From Methylibium sp. Root1272 (lineage in GTDB: Bacteria; Pseudomonadota; Gammaproteobacteria; Burkholderiales; Burkholderiaceae_C): DNA of 64,000 nucleotides. The stretch is from positions 1,194-65,193 of the forward strand of contig NZ_LMDY01000013.1 in assembly GCF_001425905.1 (NCBI RefSeq), read 5' to 3'. The notes below the pieces were generated by a model, which did not search any database, was not told where the DNA came from, and was given only the letters and a program-made list of their open reading frames with translations. This document shows, one piece after another, positions 17,879 to 26,306 of the stretch. A program made the position numbers and the translations under genes. The first letter of the stretch is position 1. Every line of letters begins with the position of its first letter.

Positions 17879-19015
17879 TCATGATTCGTACACGGAGAGA
17901 GACGAGCACGCCCCGCACTTGCCGCAACCCGCCTTGATGTCGCTCGAGCGCAGGCGCCCGGCGCTGACCATCGCGCCCAGCGGCTCCAGCACCGACTTCA
18001 TGAACTCGGGGCTCGGCGCCGGGTGGTCCTCGAGCGGCGTGCCGCTGATCGGCACGAAGGGCACGACGAAGGGGTAGACACCCAGCGCCACCAGCTTCTC
18101 GGCGATCGAGAGGATGGCCTCGCGCGTGTCGCCCAGGCCGGCCAGGATGTAGGTCGACACCTGGCCGCGGCCGAACACGCCGACCGCCGCCTCGAAGCTC
18201 TCCAGGTAGCGCTCGACCGGCACCGTGGCCTTGCCCGGCATGATGCGTTCGCGCAGCTCGGGCGTCACCACCTCGAGGTGCATGCCCAGCGTGTCGATGC
18301 CGGCGGCCTTCATGCGCACGAACCACTGGTCGGTGTCCGGCGGCTCGCACTGCGCCTGGATCGGCAGGTCGACCGCCGCACGGATCGCGAAAGCGCTGTC
18401 GCACAGCACCTGCGCGCCGCGGTCGGGCGTGGGCGGGGTGCCGGTGGTCATGACCATGTGCTTCACGCCGTCGAGCAGCACCGCGGCGCGCGCCACCTCG
18501 GCGAGCTGCTCGGGCGTCTTGTGCGCCACCGTGCGGCCGGCCGCGAGGCTCTGGCCGATCGCGCAGAACTTGCAGGTCTTGCGGCGGCTCTCGTAGCGGA
18601 TGCAAGTCTGCAGCACCGTGGTGGCCAGCACGTCCGAGCCGTGCAACGTGGCGATGTGCGGATAGGGCACGCCGTCGAAGGTCTGCAGCGCATAGAAGCG
18701 CGGCGCCTTCGGGAAGGCGATGCGCGCGATCGGGATGCTGCCGCGCGTCAGCCGGCTCGTGCCACTGGCGTCGGGCGCCTCGGCGACGAACGGGGAAGCC
18801 CAGGCGCCCTGGGTGTGCACCGGCACCATGATCGTGTGGCCATCGACCATGACCGCCTTGTGGTCCGACGGCCCCGCGCCGCCGCGACGGCTGGCCACGC
18901 CGGCATTCGGCGAGCCCGGATCAGCCAGCCGCAACCCGAAGGACTGCAGCTCGGTCATCAACTGGCGGCTCTCCGGCGACAAGGTCGGTGCGGGGCCGAG
19001 GGTCGTGGTGCTCAT
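17879..19015 (-). CDS. radical SAM protein of the Nit1C cluster (MSMEG_0568 type)
   Basis: A 378-residue radical SAM enzyme. The [4Fe-4S] cysteines are Cys138, Cys148 and Cys151, that is C-x9-C-x2-C rather than the canonical C-x3-C-x2-C. This spacing is characteristic of the MSMEG_0568 family as I recall it. A C-terminal Cys triad (364, 367, 370 in GCGKCGAC) may hold an auxiliary cluster. The reaction is unknown. The first 95 bases overlap the 3' end of the nitrilase gene in another frame. The product probably acts on the nitrilase product or a precursor. Confidence 0.88.
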   Translation of the reverse strand: MSTTTLGPAPTLSPESRQLMTELQSFGLRLADPGSPNAGVASRRGGAGPSDHKAVMVDGHTIMVPVHTQGAWASPFVAEAPDASGTSRLTRGSIPIARIAFPKAPRFYALQTFDGVPYPHIATLHGSDVLATTVLQTCIRYESRRKTCKFCAIGQSLAAGRTVAHKTPEQLAEVARAAVLLDGVKHMVMTTGTPPTPDRGAQVLCDSAFAIRAAVDLPIQAQCEPPDTDQWFVRMKAAGIDTLGMHLEVVTPELRERIMPGKATVPVERYLESFEAAVGVFGRGQVSTYILAGLGDTREAILSIAEKLVALGVYPFVVPFVPISGTPLEDHPAPSPEFMKSVLEPLGAMVSAGRLRSSDIKAGCGKCGACSSLSVYES

Positions 19016-19997
19016 GGGCGGAACTCCGGAGGGCCGCGGTAACGGCGGGAATAGCGGGGGTGGCCGGCATCGGCATCGAGGTCGTGGCCGGACGGTCGTT
19101 GATCAGCAGGCTCAGCAGCTCGGGGCGCGCGTAGTGGCCCACCGAATCCATCATGCGTTTGCGCTTGGCGATCAGCGCCATGTCGAGGTCGGCATAGACG
19201 AGGCCCTCGCCCTCGGTCAGCGGGGTGCACAGGTCCTTGCCCTCGGGCGAGACGATCGCGGTGTGGCAGCCGCCGCGCAGTGCCTTCTGCAGGCCCGGGT
19301 CGGGCGTGATGGACGCGATCTGCGCGTCGGTCAGCCAGCCGGTGGCGTTGACGACGAAGCAGCCCGACTCCAGCGCGTGGTGGCGGATCGTCACCGCCAT
19401 CTGGTCGGCGAAGATCTGCCCGACCATCGAGCCGGGGAACTGGGCGCAGTGGATCTCCTCGTGCTGTGTCATCAGCGCGTAGCGCGCCAGCGGGTTGTAG
19501 TGCTCCCAGCAGGCCAGCGCACCGATGCGGCCGACCGCGCTGTCGACCACCTTCAGGCCGGCGCCGTCGCCCTGGCCCCAGACCATGCGCTCGTGGTAGG
19601 TCGGGGTGATCTTGCGGCGCTTCAGGATCAGCGCGCCGTCGGCATCGAACACCAGCTGGGTGTTGTAGAGGCTGCCGTGGTCGAGCTCGTTGACGCCGAG
19701 CACGACGACGATGCCGCGTGCGCGGGCCCGCTCGGCGACCGCCTGCGTGACCGGGCCGGGCACCACCACCGCGTGCTCCATCAGCCGCAGGTGCGGCGCA
19801 CCCTGCAGCACCGGCGGCAGCACGAACGAGAAGTAGGGGTAGTAGGGGACGAAGGTCTCGGGGAACACCACCAGCTGCGCCCCCTGCGCGGCCGCCTCGT
19901 CGACGGCCGCGAGCACGCGCTCGAGCGTGCCCGCGGGCCGCTCGAGGTCGGGCGCGATCTGGACCGCGGCAGCGCGGACGGTGCGAGGGGAACTCAT
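18921..19997 (-). CDS. nitC: nitrilase of the Nit1C cluster (Nit6803/NitC type)
   Basis: Hydrolyses a nitrile to the acid and ammonia. NitC of Pseudomonas fluorescens NCIMB 11764 is required for growth on cyanide, and Synechocystis Nit6803 is a close family relative. The catalytic triad is visible: Glu47 (FPETF), Lys129 ([11 protein letters not shown]) and Cys163 ([10 protein letters not shown]). The 358-residue frame is longer than needed for the fold. Its last 31 or so residues, from about [10 protein letters not shown], are encoded inside the start of the radical SAM gene and are probably a disordered tail. The ATG at 19997 is followed by [15 protein letters not shown], the normal start. 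Confidence 0.92.
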   Translation of the reverse strand: MSSPRTVRAAAVQIAPDLERPAGTLERVLAAVDEAAAQGAQLVVFPETFVPYYPYFSFVLPPVLQGAPHLRLMEHAVVVPGPVTQAVAERARARGIVVVLGVNELDHGSLYNTQLVFDADGALILKRRKITPTYHERMVWGQGDGAGLKVVDSAVGRIGALACWEHYNPLARYALMTQHEEIHCAQFPGSMVGQIFADQMAVTIRHHALESGCFVVNATGWLTDAQIASITPDPGLQKALRGGCHTAIVSPEGKDLCTPLTEGEGLVYADLDMALIAKRKRMMDSVGHYARPELLSLLINDRPATTSMPMPATPAIPAVTAALRSSAHEHHDPRPRTDLVAGEPPVDDRAAVLRVAAG

Positions 19998-20049
19998 CTC
20001 AGGATCTCCATGACGGTTCGACGAGAAGCCGGGCGCAGGCCGAGGCACG

Positions 20050-20138
20050 GCCCATCGCGCAGACGCCGCGGGTCCGGCTCTGCCGGCCCGCCAGCGTCGT
20101 CCCCTCGAGGGGGAGCGGCGCGGCCGCAACGGGGGTGG
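20050..20138 (-). repeat. intergenic GC-rich palindromic repeat, copy B
   Basis: Shorter relative of the repeat at 17770-17878, again starting immediately after a stop codon (of the small gene at 20139) and ending about 50 bases before the nitrilase ATG. It contains the perfect dyad CCCCTCGAGGGG. Its position between the first two cistrons could affect mRNA processing or stability. Confidence 0.75.
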
Positions 20139-20621
20139 TCAAAGTGTCCAGGTGTCCAGGATGAAGGCGTTGGACTTGCGGTGCAGCAGGATGATGTCCA
20201 GCACGTCCAGCGGGCTGATCGGGCGGATGCCTTCGATCAGCGCGCCTTCGCCATGGCCGTACAGCGCCTGCAGCGCGAAGCGGCAGGCGTAGACCTTGCC
20301 GCCCTCGCTCATGAACTTGGCGATCTGGTTGTTGAAGTTCTGGTGGCCGGGGAAGGCCTCGTCGCCGAGCGTCGGGAAGCCGCGCTTGACGCCCAGCGTG
20401 ACGCCCGGGCCGTAGAGCAGCACCGAGGTCTCGAAGCCCTTGCGCTGCAGGCGCGTGGCCTGCAGCAGGTTGACGAAGCCGATCGACCCTTCGAAGGCGA
20501 CGGTGTGGAAGGTGACGAGCGCCTTCTCGCCGGGCTCGGCCTTCACGTCCTCGAAGACCTTCTCTTCGTAATCGACGAGGAACTCGCCTTTCTCGTTGGC
20601 GGGGCGGGTGACTTTGGGCAT
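20139..20621 (-). CDS. nitrogen starvation response protein of the Nit1C cluster (MSMEG_0572/Sll0783 type)
   Basis: First gene of the Nit1C operon: a 160-residue cytoplasmic protein beginning [20 protein letters not shown], with a DsrE/F-like hydrophobic core ([44 protein letters not shown]). The family's Synechocystis member Sll0783 responds to nitrogen starvation; its chemistry is unknown. The ATG at 20621 has a usable upstream AACGGAG-like site. The promoter candidate at 20699-20714 would give a leader of about 70 bases. Confidence 0.9.
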   Translation of the reverse strand: MPKVTRPANEKGEFLVDYEEKVFEDVKAEPGEKALVTFHTVAFEGSIGFVNLLQATRLQRKGFETSVLLYGPGVTLGVKRGFPTLGDEAFPGHQNFNNQIAKFMSEGGKVYACRFALQALYGHGEGALIEGIRPISPLDVLDIILLHRKSNAFILDTWTL

Positions 20622-20698
20622 GGCGTACTCCGTTGGCAGTTGACGGGGATCCGTGAGGAAGACGGAAGAGCGAGCGGTGCTGCGCGCCCCGCTCTCTT

Positions 20699-20714
20699 TG
20701 CACGCGGTGTGCCA
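20699..20714 (-). promoter_or_regulatory. candidate sigma-54 (-24/-12) promoter of the Nit1C operon
   Basis: On the minus strand the bases from 20714 to 20699 read TGGCACACCGCGTGCA. The invariant GG and GC are separated by exactly ten bases, as in TGGCACG-N4-TTGCA, with one mismatch in each element. It lies 78 bases ahead of the first ATG of the operon. RpoN control fits a nitrogen-scavenging cluster; Pseudomonas Nit1C clusters carry a sigma-54 activator, NitA. No enhancer-binding protein gene is in the window. Confidence 0.6.
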
Positions 20715-20740
20715 CGCCGACCGCGCGGCGCGGCGCGTTG

Positions 20741-20968
20741 ATGCGATCAAGTTGCGATCAAAGCGCAGGCATGCGGCCGCCGTTGCCGGCAACTTTTTTG
20801 CGACCCCGCCCGACGGTGGCGATGCCCCTTATCTGCTCCAGGGCATGCGCACCGGCGTGAGGCGGCGCGATGCGATCAATGCCTCCGATCAACGGGGCTC
20901 GGCGCACCGCCGCTGGGCGCCATCGGCGGTGCCGTGCGCCCCGGTGATGGCATGAACGATGCAATCAA
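20741..20968 (+). promoter_or_regulatory. five direct repeats of a GCGATCAA-type motif (candidate MocR operators)
   Basis: The shared control region carries ATGCGATCAA at 20741-20750, TTGCGATCAA at 20752-20761, ATGCGATCAA at 20870-20879, CTCCGATCAA at 20883-20892 and ATGCAATCAA at 20959-20968, all in one orientation. The first two lie 11 bases apart, the middle two 13. MocR/GabR regulators bind direct repeats, and the divergent gene at 21046 encodes one. The rest of 20622-21045 (424 bases) shows no gene. Confidence 0.6.
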
Positions 20969-21045
20969 TGGCGGCAAGGGACTGCCTGCCCGTCCCTCGA
21001 TGTCCTCCGGGTCTCCCCCTCCCATTTTTCCTCCCCTCCCCGCCC

Positions 21046-22443
21046 ATGGCCACCGCCAAACCCATGCAGCACTGGCTGCGCCGACTCGAGGGCAGCGACC
21101 GGCCCGCCTACCTGCTGATCGCCGACCTGATCGCCGAGGATTTGCGAACCGGCCGGCTCGGCGCGCAGGAGCGCCTGCCGACGCTGCGCCAGCTGGCCGA
21201 CAGCCTGCGGCTCAACTACACGACGGTGGCGCGCGCCTACGGCGAGGCGCGCAAGCGCGGGCTGATCGACTCGCGCCCCGGCATGGGCACCTACGTGCGC
21301 GGCCGCAGCCCGGCCGTGCCGCTGCGCGGCGGCAGCGGCGCGGAGATGACGATGAACCTGCCGCCCGAACCGGAGGACACGGCGCTGGTCGAGCGCCTGC
21401 GCGAGAGCGCCCGCGACCTGATGGCCCGCACCGACCTGTACGCGCTGATGCGCTACCAGGACTTCGGCGGCGCGCCCGAGGACAAGGACGCCGCGGTCCA
21501 GTGGCTGCGCCACCGTCTGCCGGACTGCAGCGCCGAGCGCGTGCTGGTCTGCCCCGGCATCCACAGCGCGCTGGCCGCGCTGGTGTCGCAGCTGGCACGG
21601 CCCGGCGAGCTGGTGTGCGTGGAGTCGCTCACCTACCCGGGCATCAAGGCGATCGCCACCCAGCTCGGTGTGCAGCTGCACGCGCTGGCGCTCGACGACG
21701 AGGGTCCGAGCGCGGCCGATTTCGAACAGGCCTGCAAGACCCTCAAGCCCAAGGCGCTGTACTGCAACCCGACGCTGCTGAACCCGACCACGTTGACGAC
21801 CTCGAAGCGACGGCGCGAGGCGCTGGCCGACATCGCGCTGCGCTACAGCGTGCCGATCATCGAGGACGACGCCTACTCGATGCTGCCGCGCGAGGTACCG
21901 CCGCCGCTGGCGCTGCTGGCGCCGGAGCTCACCTACTACGTCACCGGTTTCAGCAAGTGCCTCGGCGCGGGCCTGCGCACCGCCTACGTCAGCGCGCCCA
22001 GCGAGCGCCAGGCGCAGCGGCTGGCCGGCGCACTGCGGGCCACCACGGTGATGGCGTCGCCGGTGACCAATGCGCTGGCCACCCGCTGGGTCGTCGACGG
22101 CAGCGCGCAGGCGATGCTGCAGGCGATCCGCAACGAGTCGATCGCCAGGCAGGCGATGGCGGCCCGCCACCTGGCGCGCCACGCGGTGCAGGCGCAGCCG
22201 GAAGGCTTCCACCTCTGGCTGCCGCTGTCGTCGTCGTGGAGCACGGTGGAGTTCGCGTCCTACCTGCGCACCCAGGGCGTCGGCGTGGTGGCCAGCGCCG
22301 CGTTCTCGACCGACGGGGACCCGCCGGACGCGGTGCGCATCTGCCTCGGCGGCCCACTGACGCGCGACGACTGCGACGCCGCGCTGCGGCTGATCGCCGA
22401 CACCCTGGACCATCCGCTGCATCCGCATGCCACCGTGATGTAG
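21046..22443 (+). CDS. MocR/PdxR-type transcriptional regulator (GntR HTH plus aminotransferase domain)
   Basis: A 465-residue regulator. Residues 15-85 form a GntR winged helix-turn-helix (GRLGAQERLPTLRQLADSLR, TVARAYGEARKRGLI). The rest is a fold-type I PLP aminotransferase domain, with Asp274 (EDDAY) and PLP-lysine Lys304 (TGFSKCLGAGLR) intact. It is divergent from the Nit1C operon and probably controls it in response to an amino compound or PLP adduct. ATG at 21046 fits the family start; an upstream in-frame start would add a Pro-rich segment without homology. Confidence 0.88.
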   Translation: MATAKPMQHWLRRLEGSDRPAYLLIADLIAEDLRTGRLGAQERLPTLRQLADSLRLNYTTVARAYGEARKRGLIDSRPGMGTYVRGRSPAVPLRGGSGAEMTMNLPPEPEDTALVERLRESARDLMARTDLYALMRYQDFGGAPEDKDAAVQWLRHRLPDCSAERVLVCPGIHSALAALVSQLARPGELVCVESLTYPGIKAIATQLGVQLHALALDDEGPSAADFEQACKTLKPKALYCNPTLLNPTTLTTSKRRREALADIALRYSVPIIEDDAYSMLPREVPPPLALLAPELTYYVTGFSKCLGAGLRTAYVSAPSERQAQRLAGALRATTVMASPVTNALATRWVVDGSAQAMLQAIRNESIARQAMAARHLARHAVQAQPEGFHLWLPLSSSWSTVEFASYLRTQGVGVVASAAFSTDGDPPDAVRICLGGPLTRDDCDAALRLIADTLDHPLHPHATVM

Positions 22444-22495
22444 GACGGCAGAGCGGCGCCCGGGGCGCTCCGCGTGGCGCCGTCACAATGCGGCC

Positions 22496-23410
22496 ATGCC
22501 CGAGCTCCTCCGCTACTGGCTCGACGTAGGCCGCCGCGCCGCCCATTACTGGCTGGACAGCCAGGCCTTCGTCTACGCCGCGGCGCTGGCCTTCTTCACG
22601 GTGTTCTCGATCGCGCCGGTCGTCATCGTCGCGATCACCGTCATCGGCCTGGTGCTGGGCGAGCAGGCGGCACAGGGGCAGCTGATGGCGCAGCTCGAGT
22701 CGGTGATCGGCGCGCAGGCCGCCGGCTTCGTGCAGACCGCCGTGGCCGGCGCCCGCTTCGAGCGCAACGGCCTGTGGCCCACGCTGCTGGGCTTCGGCCT
22801 GATCCTGCTGGGCGCCACCACGGTGTTCGCGCAGTTGCAGAAGTCGCTCAACGCGATCTGGTCGGTCGCGCCCAGCCCGACGCGCAACACGGTGCTGCTG
22901 CTGGTCAAGAGCCGCGTGCTGTCGCTCGCGGTGGTGCTGGCGATCGGCTTCGTGCTGCTGGTCTCGCTGCTGCTCAGCGTGGCGGTGCGTGCGGTGATGG
23001 TGTTCGCCGAGACCTGGCTGCCGGTGCCGGCGTGGTCGCTGGGCCTGCTCGACATCGCCCTGTCGCTCGGGGTGGTGACGCTGCTGTTCGCCGCGATGTT
23101 CCGCATCCTGCCCGACGTGGTGCTGGCCTGGCGCGACGTGTGGATGGGCGCCGCCGTCACCGCGGGGCTGTTCACGGTCGGGCGCACGCTGATCGCGCTC
23201 TACCTCACCCACACCGCCACCGGCTCGGCCTACGGCGCGGCCGGCTCGCTGGTGCTGCTGCTGGTGTGGGTCAACTACTCGTCGCTGATCCTGCTGTTCG
23301 GCGCCGCGTTCACCCGGGCCCACCTCGAAGCGCGGGGGCGCCCGATCCTGCCGCGTGCCACGGCGATGGCGGTGCAGCGCGAGCTGGTCGCGCGCCCGCC
23401 CGGCGCGTAA
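22496..23410 (+). CDS. YihY/BrkB-family inner membrane protein
   Basis: A 304-residue polytopic membrane protein, once mis-annotated as ribonuclease BN. Six hydrophobic segments are visible, the first around AALAFFTVFSIAPVVIVAIT (residues 28-48), then about 90-110, 135-165, 180-210, 215-235 and 245-275. The family motif GSAYGAAGSLVLLLVWVNYS is clear. Function unproven; proposed as a transporter or barrier-related protein. It starts 52 bases after the regulator and may be cotranscribed with it. Confidence 0.9.
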   Translation: MPELLRYWLDVGRRAAHYWLDSQAFVYAAALAFFTVFSIAPVVIVAITVIGLVLGEQAAQGQLMAQLESVIGAQAAGFVQTAVAGARFERNGLWPTLLGFGLILLGATTVFAQLQKSLNAIWSVAPSPTRNTVLLLVKSRVLSLAVVLAIGFVLLVSLLLSVAVRAVMVFAETWLPVPAWSLGLLDIALSLGVVTLLFAAMFRILPDVVLAWRDVWMGAAVTAGLFTVGRTLIALYLTHTATGSAYGAAGSLVLLLVWVNYSSLILLFGAAFTRAHLEARGRPILPRATAMAVQRELVARPPGA

Positions 23411-23446
23411 GCTGCTTGGTGTGCGCCACTCGAACAGGAGCGACAC

Positions 23447-23917
23447 ATGACACCGAACCCGACGACCCCCAAGCGGCCCGCACGCCGTCGCGGCCGCACC
23501 GATGTCGCACGGCGCGCGCTGCTGCTCGCGGCATGCGCCGCCGCGCTGGCCCTGCCGGCGATCGCGCGCGCGCAGGCGCAGCAGCCCGCCGCGCCGAAGG
23601 TCGACCTCGAGACAGCGCGCGCCGCCGCGGCCGCGGGCCAGGCCTTGCTGATCGACATCCGCGAGCCCGACGAGCACGCGGCGACCGGCGTCGCGCCGGG
23701 CGCGCTGCGCCTGCCGCTGAGCCAGATCAAGGAGCGCCAGTCGGAGATCCCGCGCGACCCGGCCCGGCCGGTGCTGCTGATCTGCCGCACGCAGAACCGC
23801 TCCAGCAAGCTGGCCACGATGCTGCAGGCGCAGGGCTATACCAACGTGCGCTATGTGGACGGCGGCATGAAGGAGTGGACCGAGCGCCACTTCCCGACCG
23901 AGATGCCGCCCCGCTGA
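23447..23917 (+). CDS. exported rhodanese-domain sulfurtransferase
   Basis: Single-domain rhodanese of 156 residues with an N-terminal signal sequence (Arg-rich then LLLAACAAALALPAIARAQA, cleavage near residue 43). A Tat-like RR precedes the hydrophobic stretch, though the consensus is poor. The rhodanese domain runs from residue 52 to 150, with catalytic Cys113 in the loop CRTQNRS. Rhodaneses can convert cyanide to thiocyanate using thiosulfate. Located between a nitrilase cluster and cyanase, a cyanide-related role is attractive but inferred. AGGAG lies upstream of the ATG. Confidence 0.88.
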   Translation: MTPNPTTPKRPARRRGRTDVARRALLLAACAAALALPAIARAQAQQPAAPKVDLETARAAAAAGQALLIDIREPDEHAATGVAPGALRLPLSQIKERQSEIPRDPARPVLLICRTQNRSSKLATMLQAQGYTNVRYVDGGMKEWTERHFPTEMPPR

Positions 23918-23948
23918 ACGCGGGGCGTCCGCAGGCGACGCCGGTTCG

Positions 23949-24422
23949 TCAGAGACCCAGCTCGCTCAGCCCCGCGTGATCGTCGGGGCGCCGCCCGAGC
24001 GGCCACTTGAAGAGGCGCTGGCCCTCGGCGATCGGCAGGTCGTTGATGCTCGCGTAGCGGCGCGCCATCAGACCCTGCGGCGTGAACTCCCAGTTCTCGT
24101 TGCCGTAGCTGCGGAACCACTGGCCCGAGTCGTCGCGCCACTCGTAGGCGAAGCGCACCGCGATGCGCGGGCCGTCGCACGCCCATAGCTCCTTGATCAG
24201 CCGGTAGTCCAGCTCCCGGGCCCACTTTCGCTGCAGGAAGGCGCGCACCTGTTCGCGGCCGAACGGGAACTCGCTGCGGTTGCGCCAGCGCGTGTCCTCG
24301 GTGTAGACGCGCACCACGACATCGGGGTCGCGGGTGTTCCAGGCGTCCTCGGCCATGCGCACCTTCTGGCGTGCGGTCTCCACCGTGAACGGGGGGACGG
24401 GCGGGCGGGTCTCTGAAGTCAT
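23949..24422 (-). CDS. SnoaL-like protein, DUF1348 (NTF2 fold)
   Basis: A 157-residue cytoplasmic protein with the DUF1348 pattern: a helical N-terminus with [26 protein letters not shown], then [22 protein letters not shown] and [23 protein letters not shown]2-fold proteins make a cone-shaped pocket used for binding or catalysis. No activity is established for this family. The gene is 16 bases downstream of cyanase on the same strand, so it looks like the last gene of the cyanate operon. Confidence 0.85.
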   Translation of the reverse strand: MTSETRPPVPPFTVETARQKVRMAEDAWNTRDPDVVVRVYTEDTRWRNRSEFPFGREQVRAFLQRKWARELDYRLIKELWACDGPRIAVRFAYEWRDDSGQWFRSYGNENWEFTPQGLMARRYASINDLPIAEGQRLFKWPLGRRPDDHAGLSELGL

Positions 24423-24438
24423 GAAGCAGATCCTGCCG

Positions 24439-24882
24439 TCAGTAGGTTTTATAGGGCAGGAACTTGCCGCTCATCGTGATGCTGACCCGGTCGCCGGCGG
24501 GGTGGGGCTCGCGCTGCAGGTCCATCTTGAAGTCGATCGCGCTCATGATGCCGTCGCCGAACTCCTCGTGGATCAGCTCCTTGAAGGTCGTGCCGTACAC
24601 ATTGACGAGTTCGTAGAAGCGGTAGATCAGCGGATCGCTCGGCACAGTGGTCGGCAGCGAGCCCTTGTAGGGCACCACCATCAGCCACTTCTGCTCGGCG
24701 TCGCTGAGGCCGAAGATCTCGCCGACGATGCCGGCCTGCTCCTTCGTCAGCGTCATCTGGCCGAGGCAGGCGGCCGTCGTCCATTCCTTGCTGAGGCCGA
24801 CCTTGGCGGCGATATCGGACCACTTCAGGCCCTTGGCCACCTTGGTGGCGACGATCTTTTCGGTGACTTCGAGACGGCTCAT
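24439..24882 (-). CDS. cynS: cyanate hydratase (cyanase)
   Basis: Decomposes cyanate with bicarbonate to ammonia and two CO2 through carbamate. The 147-residue protein has all catalytic residues: Arg88 and Glu91 ([11 protein letters not shown]) and Ser114 (GIMSAIDF), matching Arg96, Glu99 and Ser122 of the E. coli enzyme. The N-terminal helical domain ([15 protein letters not shown]) is also typical. It lies 71 bases after the ABC ATPase gene in an apparent operon with the transporter. No carbonic anhydrase (cynT) is adjacent, unlike in E. coli. Confidence 0.96.
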   Translation of the reverse strand: MSRLEVTEKIVATKVAKGLKWSDIAAKVGLSKEWTTAACLGQMTLTKEQAGIVGEIFGLSDAEQKWLMVVPYKGSLPTTVPSDPLIYRFYELVNVYGTTFKELIHEEFGDGIMSAIDFKMDLQREPHPAGDRVSITMSGKFLPYKTY

Positions 24883-24953
24883 GGCGTGCTCCGGTGGGGT
24901 GGGACAGAGGGAGGGGTGATCGAGGGCGTGCGTGGACGAGTGGATGACATCGC

Positions 24954-25880
24954 TCACACCACTCGCTGCAGCGGCACTCGGTTCGGCGAGGCCACGCCGG
25001 TGACCAGCGCGGCGGGTTCGGTATCGGCCTCCGGCGAGGCATCGACGCCCGGATGCACCTCGGGCGGAAACGCCGGCGCACGACCGTGCGCCAGGTCCTT
25101 CGAGCGCGCGACGAGGAAGTCGACCAGGTGGTTGCGGATACGGTAGTACTGCGGGTCGTGGTGCAACGTGGCGCGCTGGCGGTCGCGCGGCATGGTGTTG
25201 CGCACGATCTCCGCCACGCGCGCCTGCGGGCCGTTGCTCATCAGCAGGATCCTGTCGGCCAGCAGGATGGCCTCGTCGACGTCGTGCGTGATCATGAAGA
25301 CGGTCTGGTGCGTCTCGGCGCAGATCTTCAGCAGTTCGTCCTGGATGCTGCCGCGCGTCAGCGCGTCGAGCGCACCGAAGGGTTCGTCGAGCAGCAGCAT
25401 CTTGGGCTCGATCGCGAAGGCGCGCGCGATGCCCACGCGCTGCTTCATGCCGCCCGACAGCGCCGCCGGCTTCTTGTCGATGGCGTGCCCCAGGCCGACC
25501 ATCGTCACGTACTTCTCGACCTGTGCGTCGACCTGGGGTGCGGTCCAGTCGGGCCACTTGCTGCGCACCGCGAAGGCAATGTTGCGGCGCACGCTGAGCC
25601 AGGGCATCAGCGCATGGCCCTGGAACACCACGCCACGCTCCAGGCTCGGTCCGGCGACCTCGCGGCCGTCCATGAACACATGGCCGGCGCTGGCCTGCTC
25701 CAGGCCTGCGAGCACGTTGAGGATGGTGGTCTTGCCGCAGCCGCTGTGGCCGATGATGCAGACGAACTCACCCTTCGCAATGCCGAAATTCACGCCGTCG
25801 AACACCGGTTCGGTGGACCCGGGGTAGGTCTTGGCCAGGCCCTCGATCTTGAGGAAGGGGGTGGGTGAGTTCATGGGCAT
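24954..25880 (-). CDS. cyanate/nitrate-type ABC transporter, ATP-binding protein
   Basis: A 308-residue ATPase of the NrtD/SsuB/TauB group. Walker A is GHSGCGKTT near residues 44-52, the Q-loop is in VVFQGHALMPWL, the signature is LSGGMKQRVGIARA, Walker B is MLLLDEPFGALD, and the H-loop is ITHDVDEA. A C-terminal tail of about 50 residues after the core is Pro/Ala-rich. Placement beside cynS favours cyanate as substrate, though nitrate or bicarbonate cannot be excluded. The start is ATG at 25880, or 25874 two codons later; no strong ribosome binding site was seen. Confidence 0.9.
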   Translation of the reverse strand: MPMNSPTPFLKIEGLAKTYPGSTEPVFDGVNFGIAKGEFVCIIGHSGCGKTTILNVLAGLEQASAGHVFMDGREVAGPSLERGVVFQGHALMPWLSVRRNIAFAVRSKWPDWTAPQVDAQVEKYVTMVGLGHAIDKKPAALSGGMKQRVGIARAFAIEPKMLLLDEPFGALDALTRGSIQDELLKICAETHQTVFMITHDVDEAILLADRILLMSNGPQARVAEIVRNTMPRDRQRATLHHDPQYYRIRNHLVDFLVARSKDLAHGRAPAFPPEVHPGVDASPEADTEPAALVTGVASPNRVPLQRVV

Positions 25881-25920
25881 GGGCCGGTCTTGCGCATCTG
25901 GCTTGCTTGCACCGAGCACG

Positions 25921-26270
25921 CAAGGGTGAGGCTGAGGCCGCGGTCGCTTCGCTGGGGTACCAGAGGCGCGCCCGCGGCCTCAGCCTCACCCTTGCCAGAC
26001 GCACCGTGCGTTGCAGTGGTCGAATCCCTCGGCTGCATCCAGGCCCGAGGGCGGTGGCCTGCGCGGGCGCCTCTGCGCCGGCGAGCAGCGCAGTGCAGCG
26101 AGGGGCAGTCCGCCGCCGGGCGGCGGACCGGCGAGAAGGCTCTATGCCGTGCCGCGTCCAGCGGCGCGGCGGAGTCATCGCAGCCGCCCTCGCGGAGCGA
26201 GCAGCGCAGCGAACCTTCGCCGGCAGGCGAAGGCGGCGCAGTGAAGCTCGCGCAGGCCACCGCCCTCGGG
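25921..26270 (+). repeat. nested fold-back element inside the cyanate transporter operon
   Basis: The 426-base gap between the permease and ATPase genes holds two perfect inverted repeats. A 23-bp pair starting CAAGGGTGAGGCTGAGGCCG (25921-25943) matches 25972-25994. A 22-bp pair starting CCCGAGGGCGGTGGCCTGCG (26044-26065) matches 26249-26270. Inside the second lie smaller hairpins such as GTCCGCCG / CGGCGGAC and TTCGCC / GGCGAA. No convincing gene is present on either strand. The strand given is nominal. Confidence 0.75.
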
Positions 26271-26306
26271 CCGCACGCCGAAGCGGCCCGCGAACAACGA
26301 AGGAGG

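Noticed and set aside
20622-21045. NtrC enhancer site for the sigma-54 promoter
   Set aside because: A TGCGCACC...GTGAGG stretch near 20845 is too far from TGCACC-N5-GGTGCA to call.
22496-23410. Ribonuclease BN
   Set aside because: The YihY family was once given this name; the protein is a polytopic membrane protein with no nuclease motif.
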